DNA from: Rhodopseudomonas palustris HaA2
GTDB lineage: Bacteria; Pseudomonadota; Alphaproteobacteria; Rhizobiales; Xanthobacteraceae
Direction of reading: 5' to 3'
DNA: 64,000 bases
NCBI RefSeq assembly: GCF_000013365.1
Contig: NC_007778.1
Span: forward strand, 1,364,001-1,428,000
The notes under the pieces: generated by a model
Databases searched by the model: none
What the model saw: only the letters and a program-made list of their open reading frames with translations
What the model was told of the DNA's origin: nothing
Position numbers and translations under genes: made by a program
In this document: positions 1-8,912 of the stretch, piece by piece
How the letters are laid out: each line of letters begins with the position of its first letter
How positions within the stretch are numbered: position 1 is the first letter of the stretch

Positions 1-364
1 TTCCGTCGGTCTCGCCGTCGGCCTGACCAGCTTCCACGACGCGGACCTCGACGCCCTTGAGCTGCTTCAGCCGGTCGACGAGTTGCTCCTTGGCCTGATC
101 GGCCTCGGCGGCGCGGGTGCCGAAATTCTGGCTCGGGCTCTTGTCGACGACGACGGCGGCGACCGATGACAGCGGCTCGCGTTCCTCGCGGGTGAAGGAC
201 GGGTTCGACAGCGCCAGCAAAATCAGCGCCAGCGCGGCGATCCGCACCCACGCGCCGCGCGAGCGGCCGAGCAGCAGCACGATCGCGATCACCGCAATGG
301 CGGCGAGCGCGCCCCACAGCACGAGCGTCGGAACGAGAGGCGCGAAGGCGATGCCGTATTGCAA
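1..364 (-). CDS. Membrane protein with VWA-like motif, 5' part only
   Basis: This reads leftward out of the window, so only the first ~121 residues are present. The start is inferred as TTG at 364-362, because no ATG is available and a GAGG ribosome-binding sequence lies just upstream. The protein opens with two hydrophobic segments (about residues 10-30 and 38-52), then a soluble part with the motif DKSPS, which resembles the DxSxS metal site of von Willebrand A domains. It follows the MoxR/DUF58/DUF4159 genes on the same strand, where a membrane protein with a VWA or glutamine-amidotransferase-like domain is usual in Rhizobiales. Its role is unknown; envelope maintenance is a guess from context. 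Confidence 0.7.
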   Translation of the reverse strand, partial: MQYGIAFAPLVPTLVLWGALAAIAVIAIVLLLGRSRGAWVRIAALALILLALSNPSFTREEREPLSSVAAVVVDKSPSQNFGTRAAEADQAKEQLVDRLKQLKGVEVRVVEAGQADGETDG

Positions 365-390
365 TGAACTAACCTCTCGACATCGACAGC

Positions 391-494
391 GTCATCCTGA
401 GGTGCGCGTCGCCCTTGCGACGCGCCTCGAAGGATGGCCGCACGGTACGCGTCTCCATCCTTCGAGGCTCGCGTTGCTCGCACCTCAGGATGAC
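391..494. repeat. Interspersed palindromic repeat, family A (copy 1)
   Basis: A GTCATCCTGAGG...CCTCAGGATGAC inverted repeat with internal CCTTCGAGG arms, able to fold into a long hairpin. Three more copies of this family lie at 19250, 20943 and 52824, always between genes. Confidence 0.85.
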
Positions 495-515
495 GGCTGT
501 TGTATTCCCAGCGAA

Positions 516-615
516 GTCATTCCGGGGCGCGCCGACAGGCGCGAACCCGGAATCCAGAGCTTCAGGGCATCTCGGGATTCCGGGTTCGCGAGCTGCGCTC
601 GCGCCCCGGAATGAC
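516..615. repeat. Interspersed palindromic repeat, family B (copy 1)
   Basis: Outer arms GTCATTCCGGGGCGCG / CGCGCCCCGGAATGAC enclose inner arms built on ATTCCGGGTTCGC. The same element recurs at 25811-26002 and 33913-34012. Together with the family A copy it fills the gap between the DUF4159 gene and the partial gene at 1-364. Confidence 0.85.
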
Positions 616-640
616 GTGGTGAGGGCGGGATAAACTCGCA

Positions 641-3466
641 TCATTGCCCTAACCGTTCGATCAGCGCCGGGGCATGGACCTGGTCGGCTTTGTAGTTGCC
701 GGTCAGCGTGTACATCACGATGTTGACGCCGGCGCGGAAGGCGAATTCGCGCTGGCGTGGTTCGCCCGGCGTCAGCGGCAGCATCGGCTGGCCGTCCGGA
801 CGCATCGCCCAGGCGCCGGCCAGATCGTTGGAGGTGATGATGATCGGCGACACGCCGTCGCCGCCGCGCGCTGGCCGGGTGGTGTCCTCGTCGTCGTTCT
901 CGCGCGGCAGGGTTTCGACCCAGGTCTCGCCCGCAGTGAAGCGGCCGGGGAAGTCGCGCAGCAGGTAGAACGTCTTGGTCAGCACGTGCTCGCGCGGCAC
1001 CGGTTCGAGTTCGGGAACGTCGAGCGACGACAGCACGTTGCGCAGCGTCAGCATGCCGGGCGTCTGCGACGCGCCGTTCGGGCCGGCGGGCGCCTCGATC
1101 GCGTCGCGGGTGTCGAAGATCACCGTGCCGCCCTGCTTCATGTAGGCGCCGATCTTGTCGAGCGCGTCTTGCGGCGGCTTCGGCGCGCCCGCAATCACCG
1201 GCCAATAGATCAGCGGGAAGAACGACAATTCGTCGCGCGCCGGATCGATGCCCATCGGCTCGCCGGCTTCCAGCGCGGTGCGCTGCGCCAGAAACAGCGT
1301 CAGCCCGTTCATCCCGGCTTTGACGATCGAATCGACGTCGGCATTGCCGGTGACCACATAGGCGAGATGCGTCTGCGCCGTCGCCTTGATGGCGAAATCA
1401 TCCTTGGGGCCGTCGGCATAGGATCGTCCCGGCATGGTCGCGAGCGGCAGCGCGAGCAGCAGTGCCAGCGCCGCGGTGGCGGTGCGGCGGCGGCGCATCA
1501 TCAGCGCGGCGAGGCCTCCGCCGAGCAGCGCCACGATCAGCGCGTCGAGTCCGAACAGGCCGAGCGCGGAAGCGAGCAGCATGCCGCGCAGGTCGCGCGG
1601 TTCGGCGTTGGTGTAGTTGGCGCGCCGCGCAGCGATCGCCGCGGTGTCGAGCGCCACGATGCGGTCGGCGGCCGCGAGCGCATTGACCGCCAGCGGGCCG
1701 TCGGCCGGGCCGTAGAAACCGGGCGGGTGGTCGGCGCTGCCGCGGTCGCGATAGTCGGCCGGGATCGGCTTGGCGGAGGCCGGCGGCGGACCGAAGGCGC
1801 CGAACCCGTCGAGCGTGCGCAGTGGCGCCACGGTCTCGGCCGCCTTGGCGTCGGCGGCGACACCCGCGCCCGGCGTCGCGGTGTAGCCGGACATATCCAC
1901 TAGCCTGCGCAGCATTTCGACGAAGGTGCCGGACATCGGCAGATCCGACCAGCGCATGTCGGCGCTGACGTGAAACAGGGTGACCAGTCCCTTGCCGCGA
2001 TGTTCGCCGGTGACCAGCGGCGTGCCGTCGGCGAGCGAGGCCCAGCTCTTGGTCGCCAGCACCGCGTCGGGCTCGGCCAGCACCTGGCGGTTGACGGTGA
2101 CGTCGGCGGGCACAGCGATTCCGGCGAACGGGCCGTCGGCGGCGAAAGATGCGAGGTGTTGCGGCTTTTCCCAGGTCAGGCTGCCGCCGAGGCTGCGGCC
2201 ACCGTTACGCAGCTTCACCGGCACCAGATCGTCCTCGGCCTGGCGCGCGAGGCGGGGCCCGGCGAAACGTACCAGCACGCCGCCCTGGTCGATCCAGGCG
2301 TCGAGACGCTGACGCAGCTCCGGCGACAGCGCGCCGACGTCGGCCATCACCAGCATCGGCAGCTTCTGATCGAGAAACTGGGTAATCACCTGCTGCGGCG
2401 CCGCGCGGTCGCCGAGCCGGACGTCGGCGAACGGCGACAGCGCGCGGGCGAGGTAGAAGGTCGGCGCCAGCAGCGGCTGCGCGGTGTCGGTGCTCGCACC
2501 CGAGACGATGCCGATGGCGCGACGGCGCCAGCGCTTGTCGAGCAACTGCACGGCGCCGGCGGAGCGTTCGCCGGCGATTTCGAGGCGCGCGATGTCGTTG
2601 CGCAATTCGACCGGCAGCTCGAAGGCCGCGTCGGTCTCGCGATCGAGCGGTGGAAAGTTGAATCGTGCTTCGCCGATCGGTGCGCCCTTGGCGTCGAGCG
2701 CGCGTACCGTGCCGGTGTCGATGCCGCCGGCCTGCGCGCGCAGCACCTTCACCGTCATCCTGGCCGCGGCATTCTCCGCAGCGGCGAGCGCATGCGCCGG
2801 CGGAGCGCCGCCTTGGACGATGGTGACGTTGCGGTTCTGCAGCAGCTTGTTCAGGCCCTCGACGAACTCGCCGCCGCGGCCGGTGTCGACACCGTCGGTC
2901 AGCCAGACGATTTCGGCGTCGCCGGCGGCTTTCAGGAAGCGCTCGATCGGCGGCAGCGACTCGATTCGTTCGACCGCATAGGGCTTCGGCGCGAGCTGCC
3001 GCAGCGACACCCGGGCAGTGCCGGCCGGCATCAGCGTCGGATCGCGGGTCGCTTCCGACAGCGGCGCCAGCGCGACCGCGCGGTTTGAACTATCCGCCTC
3101 GGCGATCATTTGGTCGGCGGCGTTGATTCGCATTTCCCAGCTCGACGCCGAACTCCAGCCGTCGTCGAGTAGAATCAGCAGCGGTCCGCGGCTGTTGCCG
3201 GCGGCCGTCTGCGGATTCCAGATCGGCCCGGCCAGCGCGATGATCACCAGCGCCGCGGCCAGCATCCGCAGCGCGGTGAGCCACCACGGCGTCCGCGACG
3301 GGGTTTCTTCCTTCGGCGCGATCTCGAACAGCAGCCGGGTCGGCGGGAAGTCGATCCGGCGTGGCCGCGGCGGCGTCACCCGCAGCAGCCACCACAGCGC
3401 CGGCAGCGCGAGCAGGCCGAGCAGCAGCAGCGGTTGGGCGAAGGACAGGGGCAAACCGCCGATCAT
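641..3466 (-). CDS. DUF4159 protein with N-terminal BatA-type membrane domain
   Basis: A 941-residue membrane protein. The N-terminus (about 1-80) has the two closely spaced membrane segments of the BatA/TIGR02226 domain. It is followed by a VWA-like stretch with a degenerate metal motif (LLDDGWSSAS). Around residue 650-700 there are two further hydrophobic segments, and the last ~220 residues match DUF4159. Its ATG overlaps the stop codon of the DUF58 gene (ATGA), so the two are translationally coupled. Such proteins belong to MoxR-associated operons thought to assemble or stabilise envelope complexes. No enzymatic activity is evident. The degenerate VWA site may not bind metal. Confidence 0.85.
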   Translation of the reverse strand: MIGGLPLSFAQPLLLLGLLALPALWWLLRVTPPRPRRIDFPPTRLLFEIAPKEETPSRTPWWLTALRMLAAALVIIALAGPIWNPQTAAGNSRGPLLILLDDGWSSASSWEMRINAADQMIAEADSSNRAVALAPLSEATRDPTLMPAGTARVSLRQLAPKPYAVERIESLPPIERFLKAAGDAEIVWLTDGVDTGRGGEFVEGLNKLLQNRNVTIVQGGAPPAHALAAAENAAARMTVKVLRAQAGGIDTGTVRALDAKGAPIGEARFNFPPLDRETDAAFELPVELRNDIARLEIAGERSAGAVQLLDKRWRRRAIGIVSGASTDTAQPLLAPTFYLARALSPFADVRLGDRAAPQQVITQFLDQKLPMLVMADVGALSPELRQRLDAWIDQGGVLVRFAGPRLARQAEDDLVPVKLRNGGRSLGGSLTWEKPQHLASFAADGPFAGIAVPADVTVNRQVLAEPDAVLATKSWASLADGTPLVTGEHRGKGLVTLFHVSADMRWSDLPMSGTFVEMLRRLVDMSGYTATPGAGVAADAKAAETVAPLRTLDGFGAFGPPPASAKPIPADYRDRGSADHPPGFYGPADGPLAVNALAAADRIVALDTAAIAARRANYTNAEPRDLRGMLLASALGLFGLDALIVALLGGGLAALMMRRRRTATAALALLLALPLATMPGRSYADGPKDDFAIKATAQTHLAYVVTGNADVDSIVKAGMNGLTLFLAQRTALEAGEPMGIDPARDELSFFPLIYWPVIAGAPKPPQDALDKIGAYMKQGGTVIFDTRDAIEAPAGPNGASQTPGMLTLRNVLSSLDVPELEPVPREHVLTKTFYLLRDFPGRFTAGETWVETLPRENDDEDTTRPARGGDGVSPIIITSNDLAGAWAMRPDGQPMLPLTPGEPRQREFAFRAGVNIVMYTLTGNYKADQVHAPALIERLGQ

Positions 3467-4401
3467 GCGCCGAGTCCCGTTTTGGTGCCGCGCTCGGCGC
3501 CCTTGGCCGTGGTCATCCCGGCGTGCAGGAACAACAACAGCTCGGCAGCCGAACGGCTGGTGGTGTGCGTCGAAAACAGCCAGTCGAGCGTGCCGGTCTC
3601 GACTCGGATCTGATCGCGATGCGCCGCGACCAGCGCGACGTAGTCCGCCGCCCAGGTCTCGGCGCGGCCCGCGGTGATCGCACCGCCGCCTTCCGGCTCG
3701 ACGAATTCGATGCGTCCGGAGAACGGAAAGCTCTCTTCCGCAGGATCGACGACCTGCACCAGCGAGCCGTGCGCGCCGGACGAGGACAGGCCCGAAAGCA
3801 TCTGCCGGATCTCGCCGAGCGGTGACCAGAAGTCGGACAGCACCACGATCTCGGCCAGCGACGACGGCACGAAGGACGGCGGCAGGCTGTCACGCGAGGT
3901 TGTGTCGTGCAGGATCGCCTGCGCCATCCGGTCGATCACATTGTTGTTCGAGGTCGGGTTCATCAGCCCGGGAATGCCGACGCGTTCGCCGCCCGCGACC
4001 AGCAATTCGGCCAGCGCGAAAGTCACGATCAGGGCGCGCTCGAGCTTGCTGTCGCGCACGCCCTTCGAGGCGTAGGCCATCGAGGCGGAACGGTCCGGCC
4101 ACAGCCACACGGTGTGCGCGGCCTCCCATTCCAGCTCGCGGACGTAGAGATGATCGTCGCGCGCCGAACGGCGCCAGTCGACGCGGGTGGCCGGTTCGCC
4201 GGAGACGAAGCGGCGATATTGCCAGAAGTTTTCGCCGGCGCCGGCGCGGCGGCGGCCGTGCAGGCCGTGGGTGACGTTGTTGGCGATGCGGCGGGCTTCG
4301 AGCATCAGGCGCGGCAGCGATGCGGCGAGCGTCCGGCTCTCGCCATCAGCACGTCGAACCGCCAGCGTCTCCTTGTTCGGCTGCTCGGGCGCCTGCGCCA
4401 T
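3463..4401 (-). CDS. DUF58 domain protein
   Basis: 312 residues. The segment around residues 70-115 (FVSGEPATRVDWRRSARDD, then VWLWPDRSASM) is the typical DUF58 core, in which a VWA-like fold carries a D-R-S-A-S site. The gene sits between a MoxR ATPase (1-base overlap upstream) and the DUF4159 gene (ATGA overlap downstream). DUF58 proteins are the usual partner of MoxR ATPases, probably as their substrate or adaptor. Its exact role is unknown; the family assignment is secure. Confidence 0.88.
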   Translation of the reverse strand: MAQAPEQPNKETLAVRRADGESRTLAASLPRLMLEARRIANNVTHGLHGRRRAGAGENFWQYRRFVSGEPATRVDWRRSARDDHLYVRELEWEAAHTVWLWPDRSASMAYASKGVRDSKLERALIVTFALAELLVAGGERVGIPGLMNPTSNNNVIDRMAQAILHDTTSRDSLPPSFVPSSLAEIVVLSDFWSPLGEIRQMLSGLSSSGAHGSLVQVVDPAEESFPFSGRIEFVEPEGGGAITAGRAETWAADYVALVAAHRDQIRVETGTLDWLFSTHTTSRSAAELLLFLHAGMTTAKGAERGTKTGLGA

Positions 4402-5399
4402 CAGCCGATCCGGCTCTTGAGCTGCCGGATCACGTCCGGGATCGTGCGACCTTCGGCGCGCGCCGAGAAGGTCAGCGCCATGCGGTGTTTCAGCACGGGC
4501 TCGGCGAGGTCGAGGACGTCGTCGATCGACGGCGCCAGCCGGCCGTCGAGCAGCGCGCGGGCGCGCACCGCCAGCATCAGCGACTGGCTGGCGCGCGGGC
4601 CGGGGCCCCAGGCGATCAGCTTGCCGAGATCGCCGGCCTCGGGCCCGGGACGTGCCGAGCGCACCAGCGACAGGATCGCCTCGACGACCGAATCGCCGAC
4701 CGGCAGACGGCGCACCAGGCGCTGCGCCGAGACGAGGAGTTCGGCGTTCATCGTCGTCTTCGGAATCGCGTGGTCGGCGCCGGTGGTATCGAACAGGATG
4801 CGGCGCTCGGCGTCGCGGTCCGGATAGTCGACGTCGATTTCCATCAGGAAGCGATCGAGCTGCGCTTCGGGCAGCGGGTAGGTGCCTTCCTGCTCCAGCG
4901 GGTTCTGCGTCGCCAGCACATGGAACGGCTTCGGCAGATCGTGCCGCGCCCCGGCCACCGTGATGTGCTGCTCCTGCATCGCCTGCAGCAGCGCCGATTG
5001 CGTGCGGGGGCTGGCGCGGTTGATTTCGTCGGCCATCAGCAGTTGCGCGAACACCGGACCGGCGATGAAGCGGAACGACCGCTTGCCGGCGGCGGTCTCA
5101 TCGAGCACTTCGGCGCCGAGAATATCCGAGGGCATCAAATCGGGCGTGAACTGGATGCGCTTGGCGTCGAGGCCGAGCGTGACGCCCAGCGTCTCCACCA
5201 GCTTGGTCTTGGCGAGGCCCGGCACGCCGATCAGCAGTGCGTGGCCGCCGGCGAGAATGGTGACCAGCGTGTTTTCGACGACGCGCTCCTGACCGAAAAT
5301 GACCGTGGCGATCGCCTCCTTGGCGGCGCGGACGTCGCTCGCGACCTGCTCGGCTGAGCGCACGATAACGTCTTCGAGCTTCTCGACACTGTCCGCCAT
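4401..5399 (-). CDS. MoxR-family AAA+ ATPase
   Basis: 332 residues from the ATG at 5399, chosen over an in-frame start 18 bases upstream because AGGAGAGA lies directly before it. Walker A is GVPGLAKT, Walker B is LLMADEIN, and the sensor region LATQNPLEQEGTYPLPEAQ is the MoxR signature. MoxR ATPases act as chaperones that activate or assemble partner complexes, typically with VWA-type proteins. Here the first gene of a four-gene minus-strand operon, it would power the DUF58/DUF4159 membrane module. Confidence 0.93.
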   Translation of the reverse strand: MADSVEKLEDVIVRSAEQVASDVRAAKEAIATVIFGQERVVENTLVTILAGGHALLIGVPGLAKTKLVETLGVTLGLDAKRIQFTPDLMPSDILGAEVLDETAAGKRSFRFIAGPVFAQLLMADEINRASPRTQSALLQAMQEQHITVAGARHDLPKPFHVLATQNPLEQEGTYPLPEAQLDRFLMEIDVDYPDRDAERRILFDTTGADHAIPKTTMNAELLVSAQRLVRRLPVGDSVVEAILSLVRSARPGPEAGDLGKLIAWGPGPRASQSLMLAVRARALLDGRLAPSIDDVLDLAEPVLKHRMALTFSARAEGRTIPDVIRQLKSRIG

Positions 5400-5473
5400 C
5401 CGGTCTCTCCTGTTCACGCTGGCCGTCCGACCAGTCCAATCCGGCTCGCCGGCGATCGTCCCGTCACGGCCAT

Positions 5474-5498
5474 GTATGCTAGGCTGCGTATGCTAGGC
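5474..5498. repeat. Short direct repeat in a promoter region
   Basis: GTATGCTAGGC occurs twice (5474-5484 and 5488-5498) in the 268-base region between the divergent moxR and DUF1285 genes. It could be a binding site or chance. Nothing else is recognisable in this gap. Confidence 0.4.
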
Positions 5499-5667
5499 CG
5501 CCCGCAGCGGCGAAGCGAAGGCTATGGTTTTATTGGCCAAATCTATCCCCACATTATGAGCATCGCGGATCGGCGCGCATCACGATGTGGAGAGTTGAAC
5601 CGCGCCGCACGTTATCGAAAATGTGCAGCTATCGTGCCACTTCAGGAGTTGAGGGTCAGGGTAAACC

Positions 5668-6279
5668 ATGGCGAAGCAAGGGCAGAGCTTGAACCGCAGC
5701 CTCGACGGATTGACGGAAGCCGCGCGCGATGCGGCCGGCAAAGCCGCAGCGGGCAAGGGGCTGCCGCCGGTGCATCTGTGGAACCCGCCGTTCTGCGGCG
5801 ATCTCGACATGCGCATCGCCGGCGATGGAACCTGGTTCTATCTCGGCACGCCGATCGGGCGGCCGGCGCTTGTGCGGCTGTTCTCCACCATCCTGAAGCG
5901 GGAGGACGGCAAGCACTTCCTGGTGACGCCGGTCGAGAAGGTCGGAATCAAGGTCGACGACGCACCGTTCCTCGCGGTCGAGATGGTGAACGACCAAGAT
6001 TCGCGCGGCCCCTTGCTGCGCTTCCGCACCAATGTCGACGACTGGGTCGATTGCGACGCCGATCATCGGCTGCGGTTCGAAGTCGCGGATGACGGCGGGA
6101 CGATGCCCTATCTCCACGTTCGCGCCGACCTCTGGGCCAAGGTGACGCGGGCGTTGTATTACGATCTGGTTGACATCGGCGAGGAGCGGGTGGTCGATGG
6201 TCGTCCGAAGTTTGGAATTGCTTCCGGCGGCGCATTCTTCGCGATGGCCGACGCGGAGCAGATGAGGGAAGCACTTTGA
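5668..6279 (+). CDS. DUF1285 family protein
   Basis: 203 residues, with AGGGTAAACC before the ATG. After a charged, low-complexity N-terminus (about 1-30), the segment HLWNPPFCGDLDMRIAGDG starts the DUF1285 fold and is followed by GTPIGRPALVRLFSTILKR. Members are small cytoplasmic proteins of unknown function common in alphaproteobacteria. It is the first gene of a tight plus-strand cluster with a Nudix hydrolase, a DUF6111 protein and the CCA-adding enzyme, a conserved order in the Bradyrhizobium group. Confidence 0.85.
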   Translation: MAKQGQSLNRSLDGLTEAARDAAGKAAAGKGLPPVHLWNPPFCGDLDMRIAGDGTWFYLGTPIGRPALVRLFSTILKREDGKHFLVTPVEKVGIKVDDAPFLAVEMVNDQDSRGPLLRFRTNVDDWVDCDADHRLRFEVADDGGTMPYLHVRADLWAKVTRALYYDLVDIGEERVVDGRPKFGIASGGAFFAMADAEQMREAL

Positions 6280-6295
6280 ACGGGCCGGAACCACT

Positions 6296-6973
6296 TTGAA
6301 CGAGCCGATGATGGGGATTGAGTCTGCCCCGGGCAGCATCAGTTCGGCCGACTTCTTCGATCGCGCCCTGCGACGATTGCGGTTCGACGTGCCGCCGGCG
6401 CTGACGGACGCCAGCGTCATTCCCGAGAGCGGCGATCACGGCACCGACCGGATGCTGCGTCTGATCGCGCAGGAACGGCCGATCCGTCCGGCTGCGGTGC
6501 TGATCCCGGTGATCGAGCACGCCGAACCGACCGTGCTGCTGACGATGCGCGCTGCGCATCTCAACGATCATGCCGGGCAGATCGCGTTTCCTGGCGGCAA
6601 GATCGACGCCGCCGACAATTCGCCACTCGACGCGGCTCTGCGCGAGGCGGAGGAAGAGATCGGTCTCGACCGCTCCTATGTCGAGCCGATCGGCTATCTC
6701 GACGTCTACGGCACCGGCTTCGGCTTTCGCATCCTGCCAACGGTGGCGCGGGTGCGGCCCGGCTTCGAACTGACCATCAACAAATCGGAAGTCGACGACG
6801 CTTTCGAGGTGCCGCTGTCGTTTCTGATGAATCCGGGCAATCACCAATTGCACAGCAAGGAATTCCGCGGCGCGCTGCGCTCGTATTATGCGATGCCGTT
6901 CGCCGAACGTTACATCTGGGGCGCGACAGCGGGGATCCTGCGGCTCATGTACGAACGGATCTGCCTGCCATGA
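6296..6973 (+). CDS. Nudix hydrolase, CoA pyrophosphatase type
   Basis: 225 residues if it starts at TTG 6296; ATG codons at 6308 and 6311 are equally possible. The segment HAGQIAFPGGKID followed by LREAEEEIGL is the Nudix box preceded by the extension typical of NudL/CoA diphosphatases, which cut CoA and acyl-CoA to phosphopantetheine and 3',5'-ADP. The Glu residues that bind magnesium are present. It lies 16 bases after the DUF1285 gene and overlaps the next gene by ATGA. Substrate is inferred from the family only. Confidence 0.87.
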   Translation: MNEPMMGIESAPGSISSADFFDRALRRLRFDVPPALTDASVIPESGDHGTDRMLRLIAQERPIRPAAVLIPVIEHAEPTVLLTMRAAHLNDHAGQIAFPGGKIDAADNSPLDAALREAEEEIGLDRSYVEPIGYLDVYGTGFGFRILPTVARVRPGFELTINKSEVDDAFEVPLSFLMNPGNHQLHSKEFRGALRSYYAMPFAERYIWGATAGILRLMYERICLP

Positions 6974-7233
6974 TCCGTGCCATCTTGACTGAAGTCGCGA
7001 TCTTTCTCATCCCCTTCATTGCCTACGCGATCTACCTGGTCGTCACGCGTGCGGCGCTGACGCATCGTTCGTCCTGGCCCTTCCGCATCGTCGCCTGGCT
7101 GCTGATTTCGGCGCTGGCGCTGGTCATCCTCAGCCTGCTGCTGCTGGTGCATTATTCCGGCGCGCCGCCCGGTGCGACCTATATGCCGGCGCGAATCGAG
7201 GACGGCCGCCTCGTCCCCGGAGCCGAAAAATGA
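6970..7233 (+). CDS. DUF6111 small membrane protein
   Basis: 87 residues with two hydrophobic segments (about 5-27 and 40-62) and a polar tail containing a PPGATYMPA motif. It overlaps both the Nudix gene before it and the CCA transferase gene after it by ATGA, so the three are translated together. The family is limited to alphaproteobacteria and has no known function. Confidence 0.8.
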   Translation: MIRAILTEVAIFLIPFIAYAIYLVVTRAALTHRSSWPFRIVAWLLISALALVILSLLLLVHYSGAPPGATYMPARIEDGRLVPGAEK

Positions 7234-8486
7234 CCGGGGGGGCGGTGCGCGCCGATGCGCCGTGGCTGCATGCCGGCCCGGCCGCTCAGGTTCTCGCGCT
7301 GCTCAACCACGATGGCGAAGAAGCCCGCGTGGTCGGCGGCGCGGTCCGAAACGCGCTGCTGAAACTGCCGATCGGCGACGTCGACATCGCAACCACCGCT
7401 CTGCCGGACGAAGTCGTCCGCCGCGCCCGGGCCGCCGGCATCAAGGCGGTGCCGACCGGGGTCGAGCACGGCACGGTCACGCTGGTGCTGGACGGTCACG
7501 GCTTCGAAGTCACCACGCTGCGCGAGGATGTCGAAACCTTCGGCCGCAAGGCCAAGGTCGCGTTCGGCCGCGACTGGCTGCGCGACGCGCAGCGCCGCGA
7601 CTTCACCATCAATGGACTGTCGGTGTCGCCCGACGGCGTGGTGCACGACTATGTCGGCGGACTCGACGACATCGCCGCGCGGCGGGTGCGGTTCATCGGC
7701 GATCCGGATCAGCGCATCGCAGAAGACTACCTGCGCATCCTGCGCTTCTTCCGCATTCATGCAGCCTACGGCGTCGGCCCGCCGCAGCGTGCCGGCACGC
7801 TCGCCTGCATCCGCGGTCGCGCTGGGCTCGCGACGCTCTCGGCCGAGCGGATGCGGATGGAGATGCTGAAACTGATGGTGGCGGACGGCGCGCTCGCTTC
7901 GGTCGAGGCCATGGCGGACGGCGGTCTTCTGCTCGCGGTGCTCGGCGGCGTGACCTATCCCGGCCCCTTCGCGGCGATGATCGGGGCGGAACAGGCGCTC
8001 GGCCTCGATCCGGATCCGGTGCGGCGGCTCGGCGCACTCGCGGTCGCGGTCACCGAGGACGCCAAGCGGCTGTCGCAGCGGCTGCGGCTGTCGAACGCCG
8101 AAGCGAAGCGGCTCGACTCCATGGGGCACCGCTGGTGGCGGCTCGCCGGCATGGACGAGGCGACCGCGCGCCGCCGGCTGTACCGGCTCGGCGAGCCGCG
8201 CTTTCACGATCGCATGATGCTGGCCTGGGCGCGGGCCGGGCGCCAGGCCGATCCGGCGCCGTGGCGGAACCTGGTCGCCCTGCCGCAACGCTGGCGGCCG
8301 CCGGGTTTCCCATTGAAAGCCGCCGATTTCATCGCGCGCGGCTTTGCTGCCGGGCCGGCGCTCGGCCATGTGCTGACGCTGGCCGAAGACGCCTGGCTCG
8401 CCGCGGATTTTCCGGTCGAGGAGGGGCGGCTGCAGGCAATCGCCGACCAGACCGCGGCGAGGTTCGCACGCGATCATTTGCTGTAG
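7230..8486 (+). CDS. cca: CCA-adding tRNA nucleotidyltransferase
   Basis: 418 residues. The N-terminal catalytic domain shows VVGGAVRNALL and DVDIAT (the GG and DxD motifs that bind nucleotide and metal), then RRDFTINGLS. A helical domain with the motif EDYLRILRFFRIHA follows. The enzyme adds or repairs the 3'-CCA end of tRNA. The usual Asp of the VRD motif is Asn here (VRN), which is tolerated in some relatives. It is the last gene of the DUF1285 cluster. Confidence 0.93.
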   Translation: MTGGAVRADAPWLHAGPAAQVLALLNHDGEEARVVGGAVRNALLKLPIGDVDIATTALPDEVVRRARAAGIKAVPTGVEHGTVTLVLDGHGFEVTTLREDVETFGRKAKVAFGRDWLRDAQRRDFTINGLSVSPDGVVHDYVGGLDDIAARRVRFIGDPDQRIAEDYLRILRFFRIHAAYGVGPPQRAGTLACIRGRAGLATLSAERMRMEMLKLMVADGALASVEAMADGGLLLAVLGGVTYPGPFAAMIGAEQALGLDPDPVRRLGALAVAVTEDAKRLSQRLRLSNAEAKRLDSMGHRWWRLAGMDEATARRRLYRLGEPRFHDRMMLAWARAGRQADPAPWRNLVALPQRWRPPGFPLKAADFIARGFAAGPALGHVLTLAEDAWLAADFPVEEGRLQAIADQTAARFARDHLL

Positions 8487-8571
8487 TCGCGTCCGAGAGA
8501 TGCGGCCCCTGGACGATGTCCTCGGCCGCGAGACTCAGGGGGTAGACGTGACGAAATTGGACGGATGGCGC

Positions 8572-8832
8572 TCAGGCGACCTTGTTCGCCTCGGTGTCGT
8601 CCTCCGCGTCCTCCGCGTCCTCCGCGTCCTCCGCGTCGTCCTCGTCTTCTTCGTCTTCCTCTTCGTCGTCGATTTCGATCGCTTCGAGCACGGCGACTGG
8701 CAGGCTCTCGCGAAACAGATCGCCTTCCTCACCCATCCACACGCACACGACTTCTTCTGGACGGGCTTCCGCCACCGTCATTGCCTGGCCGCCGGATTTC
8801 AGGATCACGATGTCGCCCGCCTTAAAGACCAT
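8572..8832 (-). CDS. DUF2158 protein with acidic repeat tail
   Basis: 86 residues from ATG 8832; GGGAG stands seven bases before it, which favours this start over one 33 bases upstream. Residues 1-30 (MVFKAGDIVILKSGGQAMTV) are a DUF2158/YodC-type small beta fold. The rest is extremely acidic, with a run of Glu/Asp and a repeated Asp-Ala-Glu unit encoded by four perfect 9-base tandem repeats. Function unknown. It is alone on its strand between cca and queE. Confidence 0.8.
   Translation of the reverse strand: MVFKAGDIVILKSGGQAMTVAEARPEEVVCVWMGEEGDLFRESLPVAVLEAIEIDDEEEDEEDEDDAEDAEDAEDAEDDTEANKVA
8601..8636. repeat. Four tandem 9-base repeats inside a coding region
   Basis: The unit CCTCCGCGT is repeated four times without mismatch. 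It encodes the repeated acidic tripeptide of the DUF2158 protein, so gain or loss of a copy stays in frame. Confidence 0.9.
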
Positions 8833-8912
8833 GTTCGGCTCCCGGTTGAGTGTTGACCACGCCATGACCCTAGCGGTTCGTCATGACACGCCAATCACGG
8901 CCAGGCGGCGGC

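Noticed and set aside
391-615. Repeat pairs as a CRISPR or mobile element
   Set aside because: Copies are scattered singly, differ in length, and have no spacers, transposase or target duplications. They are interspersed palindromes.
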